A DNA stretch of 64,000 nucleotides, taken from Halomonas gemina. GTDB lineage: Bacteria; Pseudomonadota; Gammaproteobacteria; Pseudomonadales; Halomonadaceae. The DNA lies in contig NZ_JAMJPK010000001.1 in assembly GCF_023554995.1 (NCBI RefSeq), positions 682,001 through 746,000 of the forward strand, in the 5' to 3' direction. Numbering within the stretch: the first letter of the stretch is position 1; each line of letters starts with the position of its first letter. The notes beneath the pieces were generated by a model that worked only from the letters and a program-made list of their open reading frames with translations, ran no database searches and was not told the DNA's origin. Made by a program: the position numbers and the translations under genes. Shown here in pieces: positions 49,368 through 60,491 of this stretch.

Positions 49368-50045
49368 TCAGTTGCCCGTCCGCACCAACAGGCCCTGGAG
49401 GTTGGCATCGGCCTTGAGCTTGGCCATCACCTCCTCACCCTCGCGGGAGGTGGCGTAGGGACCGACATAGACGGTGGTCAGGCCGTTGTCACGGACGCGA
49501 CTATAGACGGGCAGGCCCTGCGCGGCCAGGTTCGACTCGAGACGCTCGGCATTGGCCTGCTCCCCGAAGCTGCCCACCTGGACGGCCCACTCGCCCTCGG
49601 GCGCCGCCTGGGCCGCCTGGGCCGCCTCGCGGCTCGCCTGCTCGGCCTCGCCCGACAGGCGCTGGTCGGCGGCGCGCGCCAGCTCGGCGATGGGATCCTC
49701 GTCGGCCTCGTCACGCGCCTCGGTGTCCGCCGTCTCGGGGGTCGTCGGCTCGGTGTCAGCCATCGCCTCGACCGCCTGCTCGGTCTCCGGTTCGATCCGC
49801 TCCTCCGTGCTCGCCGGGTCAGAGGACGAGGTCCCGCTGGGCGACCGGATCTGCCCGAGGCTCGTCGGCGGCTCGGGGTCGGGCACGTCACGACGCTCGA
49901 CCTCCACCGGCTGCTCGATGGACATCACCGGCTGGGGGCGCTCGCTGCGCGGCGCCGGCTCGTCGAACAGCATCGGGACGAAGATCACCGCCAGGGCGAT
50001 CAGGATCACTGCTCCGCTGAGACGTTCTCGCATTCCGTATTTCAT
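49368..50045 (-). CDS. dedD: DedD-like SPOR-domain protein
   Basis: 225 residues from ATG 50045. One N-terminal membrane anchor (LSGAVILIALAVIFVPMLF), an acidic low-complexity linker of about 110 residues, and a C-terminal SPOR domain (EWAVQVGSFGEQANAERLESNLAAQGLPVYSRVRDNGLTTVYVGPYATSREGEEV) that binds denuded septal peptidoglycan. ATG shares one base with the folC stop. Confidence 0.92.
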   Translation of the reverse strand: MKYGMRERLSGAVILIALAVIFVPMLFDEPAPRSERPQPVMSIEQPVEVERRDVPDPEPPTSLGQIRSPSGTSSSDPASTEERIEPETEQAVEAMADTEPTTPETADTEARDEADEDPIAELARAADQRLSGEAEQASREAAQAAQAAPEGEWAVQVGSFGEQANAERLESNLAAQGLPVYSRVRDNGLTTVYVGPYATSREGEEVMAKLKADANLQGLLVRTGN

Positions 50046-51478
50046 CACGCTCCCTCGATGGCCGTGTCTTCCCCTGAAGTCTGATCCGCCGCCAGCCACC
50101 ATTCCAGTACCTCGGCCACGGTGAAGAAGGACCCGCAGACCAGCACCCGATCCTCGGGCGCGAGTCGGGCCGCCAGCCAGTCGGCCGCCTCGACCGGCGA
50201 GGCGCTGCGGTGCCAGACCTCGCCGCCGCGGCGGGCCAGGCGCTCGGCCAGGTCGTCCGCCGTGCGGGCACGCTCCCCCGCTAGGCTCACCGGCACCCAG
50301 GCGTCGACCACCGGCAACAGGGCGTCGATCACGCCATCGGCATCCTTGTCGGCGAGCATCCCCAGCAGACCGATGGTGCGTCCAGTGCAGGGGCGCGCCG
50401 CCAGCCGCAGGGCCAGATAGCCGGCGGCATGGGGGTTGTGGCCCACATCCAGGCACCACTGTCCCAGCCACTGCATGCGGCCCGGCAGCTGGACCCTGGA
50501 GAGGGCCTCACGGCAGGCGTTGGCGTCCAGCGACACACCGGCGAGCGCCAGCGCCTGCAGGGCCGTGGCGGCATTGTCCAGGGGCAGGCCGGGGTCGGGG
50601 AGGTCGATGACGCCTTGGGGGCCAGACCCCAGCGGTGTCCTCGCCCTTTTGGGGTCAGACCCCGGCTGAGGGGGTCGCTGCTGGAAAAGTGCACCATGCC
50701 GGACCTGGCGACTTGGCTGGGGTCTGACCCCAAAAGGGCTACCTGCCATCTGACCCCAGAAGCTCCAGCCCTCGCCATCGCCTTCACGCTGGAAGGCTTC
50801 ACCCAGGGCGTAGACGTCGGCGCCGAGCTCCTCGGCCACCTGGCGCACGCTGTCCGGCAGCGTCGTGCTGCCCAGCACCGCGGGCCGGGCGGCACGCAGG
50901 ATGCCGGCCTTCTCGCGGCCGATGCCCTGCAGGTCGGTGCCGAGAAAGGCGGCGTGGTCCAGGGCCACGGTGGTGATCACCGCCACATCCGGATCAATGA
51001 TGTTGACGGCGTCGAGCCGACCGCCGAGGCCGACCTCGAGGATGGCGAGGTCAAGGCGACATCGCGCGATGGCCCACAGCGCCCCCAGGGTGCCCACCTC
51101 GAAGTAGGTGAGGCTGACCGGCTCGCCCGCCAGGCGGGCCGCCTCCACCGCCTCGAAGCCGGCGATCAGCGTCGCGTCGTCGGCCTCCTGGCCGTCGAGG
51201 CGCAGGCGTTCGTTGTAGCGCAGCAGGTGGGGCGAGGTGTAGGCCACCGTGGAGAGGCCATGGGCTCGGGCCAGCGCCTCGAGCATGGCCACGGTCGACC
51301 CCTTGCCGTTGGTACCGGCAACGGTGATCACCCGGCCGGAGAGCGGCGCCTCGAGAAGCCCCATGCGGCGCGCGACCTCGGCCACGCGCTCGAGGCCGAG
51401 GTCGATACCGACCGGGTGGGCCGCCTCCAGCCGGGCCAGCCAGGCCGGAAGCGTGTCGGGAAGGGCGTGGTCGCTCAT
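50045..51478 (-). CDS. folC: Bifunctional folylpolyglutamate/dihydrofolate synthase with an in-frame repeat insertion
   Basis: 477 residues against about 420-440 for most homologues. Core motifs are intact: ATP loop TVAGTNGKGSTVAMLEAL, YTSPHLLRYNERL, GLGGRLDAVNIIDPDVAVITTVALDH, the FGREKAGI equivalent GIGREKAGILR and C-terminal GMLADKDADGV. About 45 extra residues (MAGSPFG ... LGSGPQ) fall between WSFWGQ and GVIDLPDPGLPLDNA. They are encoded by the inverted-repeat element at 50643-50739 and its flanking half-copies. The reading frame stays open throughout. Confidence 0.93.
   Translation of the reverse strand: MSDHALPDTLPAWLARLEAAHPVGIDLGLERVAEVARRMGLLEAPLSGRVITVAGTNGKGSTVAMLEALARAHGLSTVAYTSPHLLRYNERLRLDGQEADDATLIAGFEAVEAARLAGEPVSLTYFEVGTLGALWAIARCRLDLAILEVGLGGRLDAVNIIDPDVAVITTVALDHAAFLGTDLQGIGREKAGILRAARPAVLGSTTLPDSVRQVAEELGADVYALGEAFQREGDGEGWSFWGQMAGSPFGVRPQPSRQVRHGALFQQRPPQPGSDPKRARTPLGSGPQGVIDLPDPGLPLDNAATALQALALAGVSLDANACREALSRVQLPGRMQWLGQWCLDVGHNPHAAGYLALRLAARPCTGRTIGLLGMLADKDADGVIDALLPVVDAWVPVSLAGERARTADDLAERLARRGGEVWHRSASPVEAADWLAARLAPEDRVLVCGSFFTVAEVLEWWLAADQTSGEDTAIEGA
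50611..50760. repeat. Inverted-repeat mini-element inside folC
   Basis: The core is 50643-50739 (97 bp), with 21-bp perfect inverted ends (50643-50663 and 50719-50739), each containing the palindromic GGGGTC(A/T)GACCCC flanked by GCCCTTTT. Outer degenerate half-copies lie at 50615-50630 and 50749-50758. The same ends bound the element at 2387-2476. It is translated as part of FolC. Confidence 0.85.
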
Positions 51479-51487
51479 GCCGATCGG

Positions 51488-52510
51488 TCAGCGCGTCGGA
51501 TCGGAGCGCTCGCCGGACTGCTCGGCGTCACGGTCGGCCTCCGGCTCGGCGGCCGACGTCGGGCTGCGGGTCGCCAGCGCCTCTTCCTGCTCGGCCTGTT
51601 CGGCCGCCTGCACCAGGTCAGGCTCGTCGCCGAGGTCAGCGCCCTGCCCGGCCACCGGCCAATGGGTGAGCTTGCGCAGCACGCCGCCCAGCCGCTCGCG
51701 CATCTCGCCACGCGGCACGATCATGTCCACGGTGCCGTGCTCGAGCAGGAACTCGCTGCGCTGGAAGCCTTCCGGCAACTGCTCGCGGACCGTCTGCTCG
51801 ATGACCCGAGGCCCAGCAAAGCCGATCAGCGCATTGGGCTCGGCCACGTTGAGGTCGCCGAGCATCGCCAGCGACGCCGAGACACCACCGAACACCGGAT
51901 CGGTCAGCACCGAGATATAGGGCACGCCGGCCTGCTTGAGCTTCTCCAGGGCCGCCGAGGTCTTGGCCATCTGCATCAGCGAGAACAGCGCCTCCTGCAT
52001 CCGTGCGCCACCGGAGGCGGAGAAGCAGATCAGCGGGATGCCCTCCTCCAGGGCGACGGTCGCGGCACGCACGAACTTCTCGCCCACCACGGCCCCCATG
52101 GAGCCCCCCATGAAGGTGAACTCGAAGGCCACCACCACCACCGGCAGCCCCTCCAGGGAGCCGCGCATGGCGATCAGCGCATCCTTCTCGCCGGTCTCCT
52201 TCTGGGCCGCCGCCAGGCGGTCCTTGTACTTCTTGGAGTCGCGGAACTTGAGGCGGTCGACCGGCTCGAGGTTGGCGGCGAGTTCCTCGCGGCCCTCCTT
52301 GTCCAGAAACCAGTCCAGCCGCTTTCGGGCGGTCAGCCGCAGATGGTGGTCGCACTTGGGGCAGACGTTGTGGTGCTTCTCCAGTTCGGGGAGATAGAGC
52401 ACCGCCTCACACTTGGGGCACTTGCGCCACAGGCCATCGGGCACGCTCGCCCGGCGCTCCTTGCGCTGGATGCGGCCCACCGAGGGCACGATCTTGTCTA
52501 GCCAGCTCAT
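51488..52510 (-). CDS. accD: Acetyl-CoA carboxylase carboxyltransferase beta subunit
   Basis: 340 residues. N-terminal four-cysteine zinc ribbon ([29 protein letters not shown]), then the carboxyltransferase core ([60 protein letters not shown]). The last 45 residues are an acidic low-complexity tail not needed for activity. Essential for fatty acid synthesis. Confidence 0.97.
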   Translation of the reverse strand: MSWLDKIVPSVGRIQRKERRASVPDGLWRKCPKCEAVLYLPELEKHHNVCPKCDHHLRLTARKRLDWFLDKEGREELAANLEPVDRLKFRDSKKYKDRLAAAQKETGEKDALIAMRGSLEGLPVVVVAFEFTFMGGSMGAVVGEKFVRAATVALEEGIPLICFSASGGARMQEALFSLMQMAKTSAALEKLKQAGVPYISVLTDPVFGGVSASLAMLGDLNVAEPNALIGFAGPRVIEQTVREQLPEGFQRSEFLLEHGTVDMIVPRGEMRERLGGVLRKLTHWPVAGQGADLGDEPDLVQAAEQAEQEEALATRSPTSAAEPEADRDAEQSGERSDPTR

Positions 52511-52588
52511 GTCAGAAACACTTCCGTATAGGCTGATGCCCCCGGCGGCGCCGGGGGCAGGGTCGATTCGGTTGGCGACGGGCGCGGC

Positions 52589-53407
52589 TCAGGCGTCCAG
52601 CGCCTGGCGCATCTTCCCCAGCACCGCCTTCAGGGCGGCCGGGATTGCCTCGGGACGTTCGGCATTCTCGGCGATGCGATTGACCAGCGCCGAGCCGACG
52701 ATCACGCCATCGGCCACCTTGCCCACCTCGGCCGCCGAGGCCCCGTCGCGAATGCCGAACCCCACGCACAACGGCAGGTCGGTCATCTCGCGAAGCGGTG
52801 CCAGGTGCTCGGCCACATCCTCGGCATTGAGACTTGCCGAGCCGGTCACGCCCTTCAGCGAAACATAGTAGATGTAGCCCTCACCGTGGGCGCATATTGT
52901 AGCGGCCCGGGCACGCGAAGTGGTAGGGGCGATCAGGAAGATCGAGGCCAGCCCGCGGGACTTGAGCAGCGGACCGACCTCGTCGGCCTCCTCCGGCGGC
53001 ATGTCGACGATCAGCACGCCATCGACACCGGCCCCAACGGCCTGGTCGGCAAAGGCCTCGAGGCCGATGCGCTCCACCGGGTTGAGGTAGCCCATCAGCA
53101 CCACCGGGGTCTCGCCGTCGGTCTGGCGAAACTCGCGCACCATCTCGAACAGGTGGGAGAGCCGCACGCCGTGCCTGAGGGCACGCTCACAGGCCTTCTG
53201 GATTACCGGCCCGTCGGCCATGGGGTCCGAGAACGGCACCCCGAGCTCGATGACGTCGGCCCCCGCTTCCACCAGGGCATGCATGAAGCCGACGGTGTGC
53301 TCGGGCGCCGGGTCACCGGCGGTGATGTAGGGAATCAGCGCGCGGCGCCCCTCGGCCTTGAGCGCGGCGAAGCGTTGGTCGATACGATTCATGGTCTGGG
53401 CCGTCAT
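52589..53407 (-). CDS. trpA: Tryptophan synthase alpha subunit
   Basis: 272 residues. Catalytic Glu in [22 protein letters not shown] (E and D of the active site), [25 protein letters not shown], and the TSRARAATI loop. Starts at the base following the trpB stop. Splits indoleglycerol phosphate to indole. Confidence 0.97.
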   Translation of the reverse strand: MTAQTMNRIDQRFAALKAEGRRALIPYITAGDPAPEHTVGFMHALVEAGADVIELGVPFSDPMADGPVIQKACERALRHGVRLSHLFEMVREFRQTDGETPVVLMGYLNPVERIGLEAFADQAVGAGVDGVLIVDMPPEEADEVGPLLKSRGLASIFLIAPTTSRARAATICAHGEGYIYYVSLKGVTGSASLNAEDVAEHLAPLREMTDLPLCVGFGIRDGASAAEVGKVADGVIVGSALVNRIAENAERPEAIPAALKAVLGKMRQALDA

Positions 53408-54631
53408 CTAGAATTCGATCCCGTCGATCTTGGCGACGGTCATGATGTCCTTGTCACCACGACCGGAGAGGTTGATCACGATGTTCTGGTCAGGGCGCAT
53501 GGTGGGCGCCAGCACCTTGGCATAGGCCAGGGCATGGGCCGTTTCCAGCGCCGGCATGATGCCCTCGACGTGGGTCAGCTCGCGGAAGGCCGCCAGCACG
53601 TCATCGTCGTTGGCGGCCACGTAGTTGACCCGCCCCACGTCCTTCCACAACGCATGCTCGGGGCCGACGCCCGGGTAGTCCAGGCCCGCCGAGACCGAGT
53701 GGGTATCGGAGACCTGGCCGCCCTCGTCGGACATCAAATAGGTGCGGTTGCCATGCAGCACGCCGCGCGGCGCACCGGACGCCAGGGGCGCGGCATGGCG
53801 GCCGGTCTCGACGCCGTCGCCGCCCGCCTCGACCCCGTACATGACGACGTCGTCGTCCTCAACGAAGGGATAGAAGAGGCCCATGGCGTTGGAACCGCCG
53901 CCTACACAGGCAATCAGCGCATCGGGCAGCTTACCGAACTCCTCGAAGGACTGGCGGCGCGCCTCACGCCCGACCACCGCGTTGAAGTCGCGGACCAGCA
54001 TCGGATAGGGGTGGGGGCCAGCCACGGTGCCAATGATGTAATAGGTGGTGTCGACGTTGGTCACCCAGTCGCGAAGCGCCTCGTTCATGGCGTCCTTGAG
54101 CGTGCGGGTGCCGGATTCCACCGGGATGACGTTGGCCCCCAGCAGGCGCATGCGATAGACGTTGAGCTTCTGGCGCTCCACATCGGCGGCCCCCATGTAG
54201 ACATCGCACTCCAGCCCCAGCCGCGCTGCCACGGTGGCGGACGCAACGCCGTGCTGCCCTGCCCCGGTCTCGGCGATCACTCGCGGCTTGCCGGTCTTCT
54301 TGGCAAGCAGCGCCTGGCCGATGGTGTTGTTCACCTTGTGGGCACCGGTGTGGTTGAGGTCCTCGCGCTTGAGCCAGATCTGTGCGCCACCGAGCTGCTT
54401 CGACCAGCGCTCGGCATGATAGAGCGGTGACGGGCGGCCCACGAAATGGGCCAGGTCGTAGTCGAATTCCGCCAGGAAGGCCGGGTCGTCACGAAGACTC
54501 AGATAGGTCTTCTCCAGCTCATCCAGGGCGAAGCTCAGGGTCTCCGAGACGAACCGGCCGCCGTAGGCGCCGAAATGGCCGCGGGCATCCGGCAGTCGGG
54601 TCAGGTCACTGAACTTGCTCACGAAAGACAC
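53408..54631 (-). CDS. trpB: Tryptophan synthase beta subunit
   Basis: 407 residues. PLP lysine in [20 protein letters not shown], phosphate-binding [15 protein letters not shown], catalytic [26 protein letters not shown]. Condenses indole and serine to tryptophan. Directly abuts trpA. Confidence 0.98.
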   Translation of the reverse strand: MSFVSKFSDLTRLPDARGHFGAYGGRFVSETLSFALDELEKTYLSLRDDPAFLAEFDYDLAHFVGRPSPLYHAERWSKQLGGAQIWLKREDLNHTGAHKVNNTIGQALLAKKTGKPRVIAETGAGQHGVASATVAARLGLECDVYMGAADVERQKLNVYRMRLLGANVIPVESGTRTLKDAMNEALRDWVTNVDTTYYIIGTVAGPHPYPMLVRDFNAVVGREARRQSFEEFGKLPDALIACVGGGSNAMGLFYPFVEDDDVVMYGVEAGGDGVETGRHAAPLASGAPRGVLHGNRTYLMSDEGGQVSDTHSVSAGLDYPGVGPEHALWKDVGRVNYVAANDDDVLAAFRELTHVEGIMPALETAHALAYAKVLAPTMRPDQNIVINLSGRGDKDIMTVAKIDGIEF

Positions 54632-54683
54632 CTCACAGGGTCGCCAGAAGGGGTGTAGGGGAACAGGGTGAAATCAACAGGGC

Positions 54684-55322
54684 TCAAGCGTCGAATCGCG
54701 CGTCATCGGCCCGGCGCACGGCCCGCAGGAAGGCCGCCATGCGGGCGGCATCCTTGATGCCGGGCGCGGCCTCGATGCCACCGGAGACATCCACGGCGAA
54801 CGGGGCCACGGCCGCGATCGCCTCGGCCACGTTGTCCGCCGACAGGCCTCCGGCGAGGATAACAGGTTTTGCCAGGCCTGCGGGGATTCGCGACCAGTCG
54901 AAGGTCTCGCCGGTGCCGCCCGGCACGCCCGGCCGGTAGGCGTCCAGCAGCAGCGCCCGCGCCCCGCCGTAAACCTCGGCGGCGGCGTGAAGGTCGAGGC
55001 CATCGCGCATGCGCAATGCCTTGATCCAGGGGCGGCCAGCGGCCTCGCAGTCGGCCGGCGACTCGTCGCCATGGAACTGCAGCAGGTCCAGGTGCTCGGC
55101 CGAGCGTGCCACCAGCCCCGGGTCCGGGTCGACGAACAGCCCGACCCGGGTAACGAAGGCCGGCACCCGCTCACTCAGTTCGGCGAGTCGCTGCTCATCC
55201 AGGGCCCGCTTGCTGCCCGGCCAGAGCACGAAGCCCAGGGCATCGGCGCCCGCGGCCACCGCGGCGTCGACATCCTCGGGACGCGTCAGGCCGCAGAACT
55301 TAACTCGCGTGCGCCCACTCAT
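54684..55322 (-). CDS. trpF: Phosphoribosylanthranilate isomerase
   Basis: 212 residues from ATG 55322. TIM barrel with catalytic Cys in [26 protein letters not shown] and Asp in DVSGGIE near the C-terminus; [19 protein letters not shown] and [15 protein letters not shown] are conserved. Overlaps the truA stop by four bases. Confidence 0.95.
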   Translation of the reverse strand: MSGRTRVKFCGLTRPEDVDAAVAAGADALGFVLWPGSKRALDEQRLAELSERVPAFVTRVGLFVDPDPGLVARSAEHLDLLQFHGDESPADCEAAGRPWIKALRMRDGLDLHAAAEVYGGARALLLDAYRPGVPGGTGETFDWSRIPAGLAKPVILAGGLSADNVAEAIAAVAPFAVDVSGGIEAAPGIKDAARMAAFLRAVRRADDARFDA

Positions 55323-56239
55323 GTCGCCTCCTGCTCGGCGGCCACCGGCCTGCCGCGGCGAAACTCGACCATCGGGCAGTCGGGCAGCGGCCGCTCCCCG
55401 GTCCACTCGCCGAGGAAGGCCAGCAGGTTGGGGCCCAGCGGCTCCCGCGGCAGCCCCCACGCCTCATCGTAGAGCGAATCGACGAAGTGCAGGCCGCAGG
55501 CCGGGGCGGTGACATCGGCGAGCCGCCGGTCCTTCAGCGCCATCAGCTCGCTCAGGTAGTCATCGCCGCGCTCGCCGCGCCCCACCGAGACCAGGGCACC
55601 GACGATATTGCGGATCATGTGATGCAGGAAGGCATTACCCTGGACGTCGATGACCACCAGCGGGCCGTGTCGGTGCACCTCGATGAAGTGGAGGTGGCGC
55701 CAGGGGGTCTTCGACTGGCAGCCGGCGGCCCGGAAGCTCGAGAAGTCATGCTCGCCCACCAGTGCCTGGGCGGCCCGGTGCATGCCCTCGGCATCCAGGG
55801 GGTCACGACACCAGGTGGCGTTGGCCCGTTCCAGCACCGGGCGGCTCGGCTGGTTGAGGATCACGTAGCGGTAGCGCCGCGCCAGGGCCTTGAAGCGGGA
55901 ATGGAAGGCGTCGGGGACCGGCTTCACCCAGCGCACGGCAACATCGCGTGGCAGGTTGGCATTGACGCCGAATACCCAGGCCTTCTGCGAGCGAGGCACC
56001 GGGGCATCGAAGTGGATGATCTGGCGGGTGGCGTGGACACCGGAGTCGGTGCGGCCGCTGGCATGCACGGTGATCGACTGGTTCGCCACCTTGGCCAGTG
56101 CGGCCTCCAGCGCCGCCTGCACCGAGGGGGCATGCTTGAGGCGCTGCCAACCGCAGTAGGCGCTACCGTCATACTCCACCCCCATGGCCAGGCGGCCGGT
56201 CAGGGGGTGGCGGTCATCAAGGGATCGGAAAAGGGTCAT
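55319..56239 (-). CDS. truA: tRNA pseudouridine(38-40) synthase
   Basis: 306 residues. Catalytic Asp in [33 protein letters not shown] and [19 protein letters not shown] also conserved. Modifies the anticodon stem-loop of many tRNAs. Six bases after fimV. Confidence 0.96.
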   Translation of the reverse strand: MTLFRSLDDRHPLTGRLAMGVEYDGSAYCGWQRLKHAPSVQAALEAALAKVANQSITVHASGRTDSGVHATRQIIHFDAPVPRSQKAWVFGVNANLPRDVAVRWVKPVPDAFHSRFKALARRYRYVILNQPSRPVLERANATWCRDPLDAEGMHRAAQALVGEHDFSSFRAAGCQSKTPWRHLHFIEVHRHGPLVVIDVQGNAFLHHMIRNIVGALVSVGRGERGDDYLSELMALKDRRLADVTAPACGLHFVDSLYDEAWGLPREPLGPNLLAFLGEWTGERPLPDCPMVEFRRGRPVAAEQEAT

Positions 56240-56245
56240 TCGGCC

Positions 56246-59131
56246 TCATTGCACGGATTGGTCCAGCAATTCGCGGGCCTCCTGCCGGGCATCCGGGTCG
56301 TCGGACTCGTCGATCAGGCTCTCGAGCAGCGCGCGGGCCTGGCCGTCCTCGCCGGCGTCCAGCAGACGCCGCGCCTCGGCCAGCGTCGACGCGGAGGAAA
56401 GCGCCGCGGAAAAGTGGGCATTATCCCGCGACAGCGGCGGGAAGGCCACCTCCTCGACGTCCCACTCCTCGGGCATGCCGCGTTCGGCCCTGATGCCGGG
56501 CATGGCATCCGCTGACTCGCTGTCTCCGCCACCGGACGAGGTGAACTCCACGCTGGGCTGCATGGGCGTCTCCTCGCGGGGCGCCGGGCGCTCCTCCAGC
56601 GCCGGCGGACGATAGTCGATGATCTCGCGGCCGTCATCCGCCTGGCGAGTGGCCAGAGGAACGCTTTGCAGTTCCTCGGCGACGTCGGGCTCCTGGTCGC
56701 CCGGCGCCTCCTCGGGTCGCTCGACCTCCCCGGGCGCTTGGCCGTCCAGATCGGATGGCGCGCCGACATCCGGCCGCGGGGCGTCATCCTCCTGCGGTGC
56801 CGCTTGCGCTTCTGGCTCCAGCTCAGGCGGACGATAGCGCGCCAGCGGATCGCCCTGATCAGTGCCCGAGGCGGTCTCCTCGTGCAACGCCCGGATTTCC
56901 GGGGTCTCCCTCGGTGCCTCGCCGGAGGGGTTCTCGCGAGAGGCGGTTTCGCGAGAAGAAGTTTCAGAAGAGGCGGGGTCGCGAGAAGAGGATTCACGAG
57001 AGGGTTCCTGGCGAGGCGTCGCGCCGTCCTGGCCGGGCTCGTCTTGGACAGGCTCGTCCTGGGCCTGGGCATCATCTGGCGTGTCGTGTGCATCGAAGCG
57101 GCGCGGGGGCAGCTCGTCGGCCACAGGGAAGACGGCCCGGTCGGCAGGCGTCTCCGCCACGGGTTCTGCTGCCTTGGCGGACGGGGCGCTGCGGACATGG
57201 CGCTCCATCAGCCGGGCGACCTCGGCCTGGAGTTCCGGGTCTCCGCCGGCGCGCAGCTGCTCGGCCTGGCGCGCGGCCGCCGCATGATCGCCCTGCTCCA
57301 GCTGCACCCGCAGCAGCTTGAGCCTCAGGTCATCGCGCCCGGGCTCCCGTGCCAGGCTGGACTCCAGCAGTTCTCGCGCCTGGTCGTAGCGCCCGTAGGC
57401 GATGAAGATATCGGCCTCGCTGATCGCCTCGGCCTCGGGCATGGACGCCCGCACCGGCGCCTCGCTCTTCTCGTCGCGGAGATCGGCCTGCTGCGCCTTC
57501 GCCTGGGGGCTGCCCGGCACCACCACGCCACTGGCTGCCGGGTCCACCGGGCGCGCCTCGTTGAACACCGGCGCCGGCTCGCTCTCCTCGCGGCGGCGGT
57601 GTCGCACCAGGGCCCACAGCGCCAGCAGCGCCGCCAACCCGGCCCCTCCCAGCATCAGGTTGCGGTCGGTACCGCCCTGGTAGAGCGCGCCCCACCAGGG
57701 CGCCTGCTGGGAAGCGTCCGGCTCGCTGCCGGGGGCCACCACCCCACCGGCGCCCGGGGCATCGGCACCCTGCCCCCCGGCACTCAGGGCGGCCAGCTGG
57801 TCGCGCATGGCGTCCAGCTCCTCACGCAGGTCGCCAAGCTGGGACTGCAACTCGTCACGCTCGCTGCGAACCGCCTCCAGGGCCTGACGGTTCTCTAGCC
57901 ACCGCGCCTCGAGGCGCAGCAGCCGCTGGTCCTCGGTGAGCTCGCCGCCGCCCTGGATCAGCGCCAGCACTTCGGGGTCGATGAACGGCCCCTCGCCTTC
58001 GCTGTCCGCGGGCATGGCCAGGGAGGCGGCAGCCGCCTCCTCCTCCTCTTCCTCCTCCAGCGGCGCACCGGCGGACGACTCACCCTCCTGCCGGGCCGAG
58101 ATGCCCTCGGCCGGCACCACGTCCTCGGCGGCCACCTCGGCATCGCTGAGCAGCGTCAGCCGCTGCCCCGCTTCGCCAGCGGCGTCCTCGTCGTTGGCGG
58201 CAGCCTCGCTGGACGCCGTCTCGACGTCCTGAGGCTGGGCCTCGCTGGTCGGTTCCGCCGATGCCCCCTGCTGTGCCGGCGCGCTGGCCACGGCCGACGC
58301 CGGGGCATCAGAGGGACCCCCCAGCGCAACCCGAGCCGGTGCCCCGCTGCCACGGTTGGCCCAGGCCTGGTTCATGGCCTGGACGACGCGCTCGGCATCG
58401 GCGGCGGAGCGTGCCGCGATCGCCTCGCGGGACGGCACCACCAGCGTGAAACCCGCCCGCATGGCATTGATGTTGTCGGAGGGAAAGACCTCCGGGTTGG
58501 CCTCCACCAGGGCGACCATCATCTGGTTCCTGCTGATGCCGCTGTCCGGCCGCAGCCGGCCGGCCACCGACCAGAGGGTGTCGCCGCTGCGCACCCAGGC
58601 GGGATCCCCCGAGCCGGCGCTGGAGGTGCGGGCCACCGGGCGGGACGAAGCGTCCTCCGTCGGGGCGGGCGCGCGGGTGGAAGATGTGGCCTCCCGCGGC
58701 GCAGTCGAGGACGCCGCGACCAGAGCCGGAAGCTGGTCATAGTTCGGCGGGTCGAGCAGCAGGGTCACCTCCCGCAGCTGCTGGCCGCCCGGCCAGTCGA
58801 AGCGCAACAGCAGGTCGACCCAGGGCTCACGCACGGCCCGCTCGCTGCTCAGGTCGACCACCAGGCGCCCCTGGCGTCTCGCCACGTCCATCTTCACGCT
58901 GGCGGCCAGCGGGGTGCGGGGCAGGCCGGCCGCCGAGAAGGCGCGCTCATCGGCCACCGAGACATTGAGCAGCTCTGGCTGCAGGCCACTGCTGTCGGTC
59001 AAGGGGATGCTCGCCCGCAGCGGCGCATTGAGCGTCGAGTTCACCTCGGCCTCCCCCAGGCCGAGGGCCAGCGCCAGCGGGCTGGCGGCGGAGAGCGAAA
59101 GCAGCATGGCGAGTGTCAGCTTGCGTTTCAT
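56246..59131 (-). CDS. fimV: FimV/HubP-family polar hub protein
   Basis: 961 residues. Signal peptide (MKRKLTLAMLLSLSAASPLALA), FimV N-terminal domain (GLGEAEVNSTLNAPLRASIPL ... DWPGGQQLREVTLLLDPP), LysM-like peptidoglycan-binding region near 175-235 (VRSGDTLWSVAGRLRPDSGISRNQMMVALVEANPEVFPSDNIN), a coiled coil near 410-450 (EARWLENRQALEAVRSERDELQSQLGDLREELDAMRDQL) and one membrane helix near 490-510. The cytoplasmic part is very acidic and low-complexity, with TPR-like motifs (FIAYGRYDQARELLESSLAREPGRDDLRLKLLRVQL) and a final FimV-C domain. Organises cell poles, pili and chemotaxis in relatives. Confidence 0.93.
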   Translation of the reverse strand: MKRKLTLAMLLSLSAASPLALALGLGEAEVNSTLNAPLRASIPLTDSSGLQPELLNVSVADERAFSAAGLPRTPLAASVKMDVARRQGRLVVDLSSERAVREPWVDLLLRFDWPGGQQLREVTLLLDPPNYDQLPALVAASSTAPREATSSTRAPAPTEDASSRPVARTSSAGSGDPAWVRSGDTLWSVAGRLRPDSGISRNQMMVALVEANPEVFPSDNINAMRAGFTLVVPSREAIAARSAADAERVVQAMNQAWANRGSGAPARVALGGPSDAPASAVASAPAQQGASAEPTSEAQPQDVETASSEAAANDEDAAGEAGQRLTLLSDAEVAAEDVVPAEGISARQEGESSAGAPLEEEEEEEAAAASLAMPADSEGEGPFIDPEVLALIQGGGELTEDQRLLRLEARWLENRQALEAVRSERDELQSQLGDLREELDAMRDQLAALSAGGQGADAPGAGGVVAPGSEPDASQQAPWWGALYQGGTDRNLMLGGAGLAALLALWALVRHRRREESEPAPVFNEARPVDPAASGVVVPGSPQAKAQQADLRDEKSEAPVRASMPEAEAISEADIFIAYGRYDQARELLESSLAREPGRDDLRLKLLRVQLEQGDHAAAARQAEQLRAGGDPELQAEVARLMERHVRSAPSAKAAEPVAETPADRAVFPVADELPPRRFDAHDTPDDAQAQDEPVQDEPGQDGATPRQEPSRESSSRDPASSETSSRETASRENPSGEAPRETPEIRALHEETASGTDQGDPLARYRPPELEPEAQAAPQEDDAPRPDVGAPSDLDGQAPGEVERPEEAPGDQEPDVAEELQSVPLATRQADDGREIIDYRPPALEERPAPREETPMQPSVEFTSSGGGDSESADAMPGIRAERGMPEEWDVEEVAFPPLSRDNAHFSAALSSASTLAEARRLLDAGEDGQARALLESLIDESDDPDARQEARELLDQSVQ

Positions 59132-59311
59132 CGGGTTCCCTTGCGTCGTTCCACTGCGCCCCGCCGACCCGGCGGTGCCTGGTAGTATATTCTTAGTGAT
59201 TATGATGACTATGTATCACATTCCCTGCACCGGTACCCTCCCGGAACACTAGCGGCAACCATACATTCAACATAAGCCATTGATCGCTCAACATGCGAAT
59301 GCGTGCTTACC

Positions 59312-59350
59312 AACGAAAGCGGGACACCACCAGGGCGTCCCGCTTTCGTT
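59312..59350 (-). terminator. Terminator-like hairpin after asd
   Basis: AACGAAAGCGGGAC (59312-59325) and GTCCCGCTTTCGTT (59337-59350) form a perfect 14-bp stem with an 11-base loop, 29 bases beyond the asd stop. The T-run on the minus side is only the stem-end TT. Confidence 0.7.
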
Positions 59351-59378
59351 CACGCGGTCATGAACCGCCGCATGGGGC

Positions 59379-60491
59379 TTACTGCTCGCGCAGGATCTTC
59401 AGCATGCGCTTGAGCGGCTCGGCCGCACCCCACAGCAGCTGGTCACCGACGCTGAAGGCGGAGAGGTATTCGCCGCCCATGGCCAGCTTGCGCAGGCGAC
59501 CCACCGGCACGCTCAGGGTGCCGGTGGCGGCGGCCGGCGTCAGGCCATCGATGGTGGCGTCCTTGTCGTTGGCAATCACCTTGACCCAGTCGTTGTGGCG
59601 AGCCAGGCGATCCTCGATCTCGTCGATCGGGACATCCTTCTTGAGCTTGATGGTGAAGGCCTGGCTGTGGGAGCGCATGGCCCCGATGCGCACACAGAGC
59701 CCGTCGATGGGGATCGGGTTGTCCTGAAGGCCGAGGATCTTGTTGGTCTCCACGGAGCCCTTCCACTCCTCCTTGCTCTGGCCGTTGTCGCGCTTGACGT
59801 CGATCCAGGGCAGCAGGCTGCCGGCCAGCGGGGCACCGAAGTTGTCGGTGGGGAAGTCGCCCGAGCGCATCGCCGCGGTGACCTTGCGATCGATGTCGAG
59901 GATGGCGCTGGCCGGGTCGGCCAGCTCGTCGGCCACACTGTCACGCAGGCTGCCCATCTGGGTCAGCAGCTCGCGCATGTGCTTGGCGCCGGAGCCGGAG
60001 GCGGCCTGGTAGGTCATGGAGGTCATCCACTCGATCAGGTCCGCCTCGAACAGCCCACCCAGGCCCATCAGCATCAGGCTGACGGTGCAGTTGCCGCCAA
60101 CGAAGGTCTTGGCGCCCTTGGCCAGCTGGGCATCGATGACGTTCCGATTGACCGGGTCGAGGACAATGGTGGCGTCATCCGCCATGCGCAGGGTGCTGGC
60201 GGCATCGAGCCAGTAGCCCTTCCAGCCGCCCTGGCGCAGGTCGGCGTAGACCTTCTCGGTGTATTCGCCGCCCTGGCAGGTGACAACGACGTCCAGCGCC
60301 TTGAGGGCGTCCAGGTCGAAGGCATCCTTCAGCGGGGGCACGTCGACGCCGACATCGGGGCCCTCCTGGCCGACCTGGGAGGTCGTGAAGAAGGTCGGCT
60401 CGATGCCCTTGAAATCGCCATCCTCGAGCATCCGCTGCATCAGCACGGAACCCACCATGCCACGCCAACCGACAAAACCGACTTTCAACAT
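59379..60491 (-). CDS. asd: Aspartate-semialdehyde dehydrogenase
   Basis: 370 residues from [21 protein letters not shown], an NADP-binding Rossmann motif. Active-site Cys in [34 protein letters not shown] and [15 protein letters not shown] also conserved. Feeds lysine, threonine and methionine synthesis. It is the gram-negative type Asd. Confidence 0.97.
   Translation of the reverse strand: MLKVGFVGWRGMVGSVLMQRMLEDGDFKGIEPTFFTTSQVGQEGPDVGVDVPPLKDAFDLDALKALDVVVTCQGGEYTEKVYADLRQGGWKGYWLDAASTLRMADDATIVLDPVNRNVIDAQLAKGAKTFVGGNCTVSLMLMGLGGLFEADLIEWMTSMTYQAASGSGAKHMRELLTQMGSLRDSVADELADPASAILDIDRKVTAAMRSGDFPTDNFGAPLAGSLLPWIDVKRDNGQSKEEWKGSVETNKILGLQDNPIPIDGLCVRIGAMRSHSQAFTIKLKKDVPIDEIEDRLARHNDWVKVIANDKDATIDGLTPAAATGTLSVPVGRLRKLAMGGEYLSAFSVGDQLLWGAAEPLKRMLKILREQ

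Noticed and set aside
53000..54430. Long plus-strand frames antisense to trpB and trpA
   Set aside because: Exact shadows of strongly conserved genes with no motif of their own.
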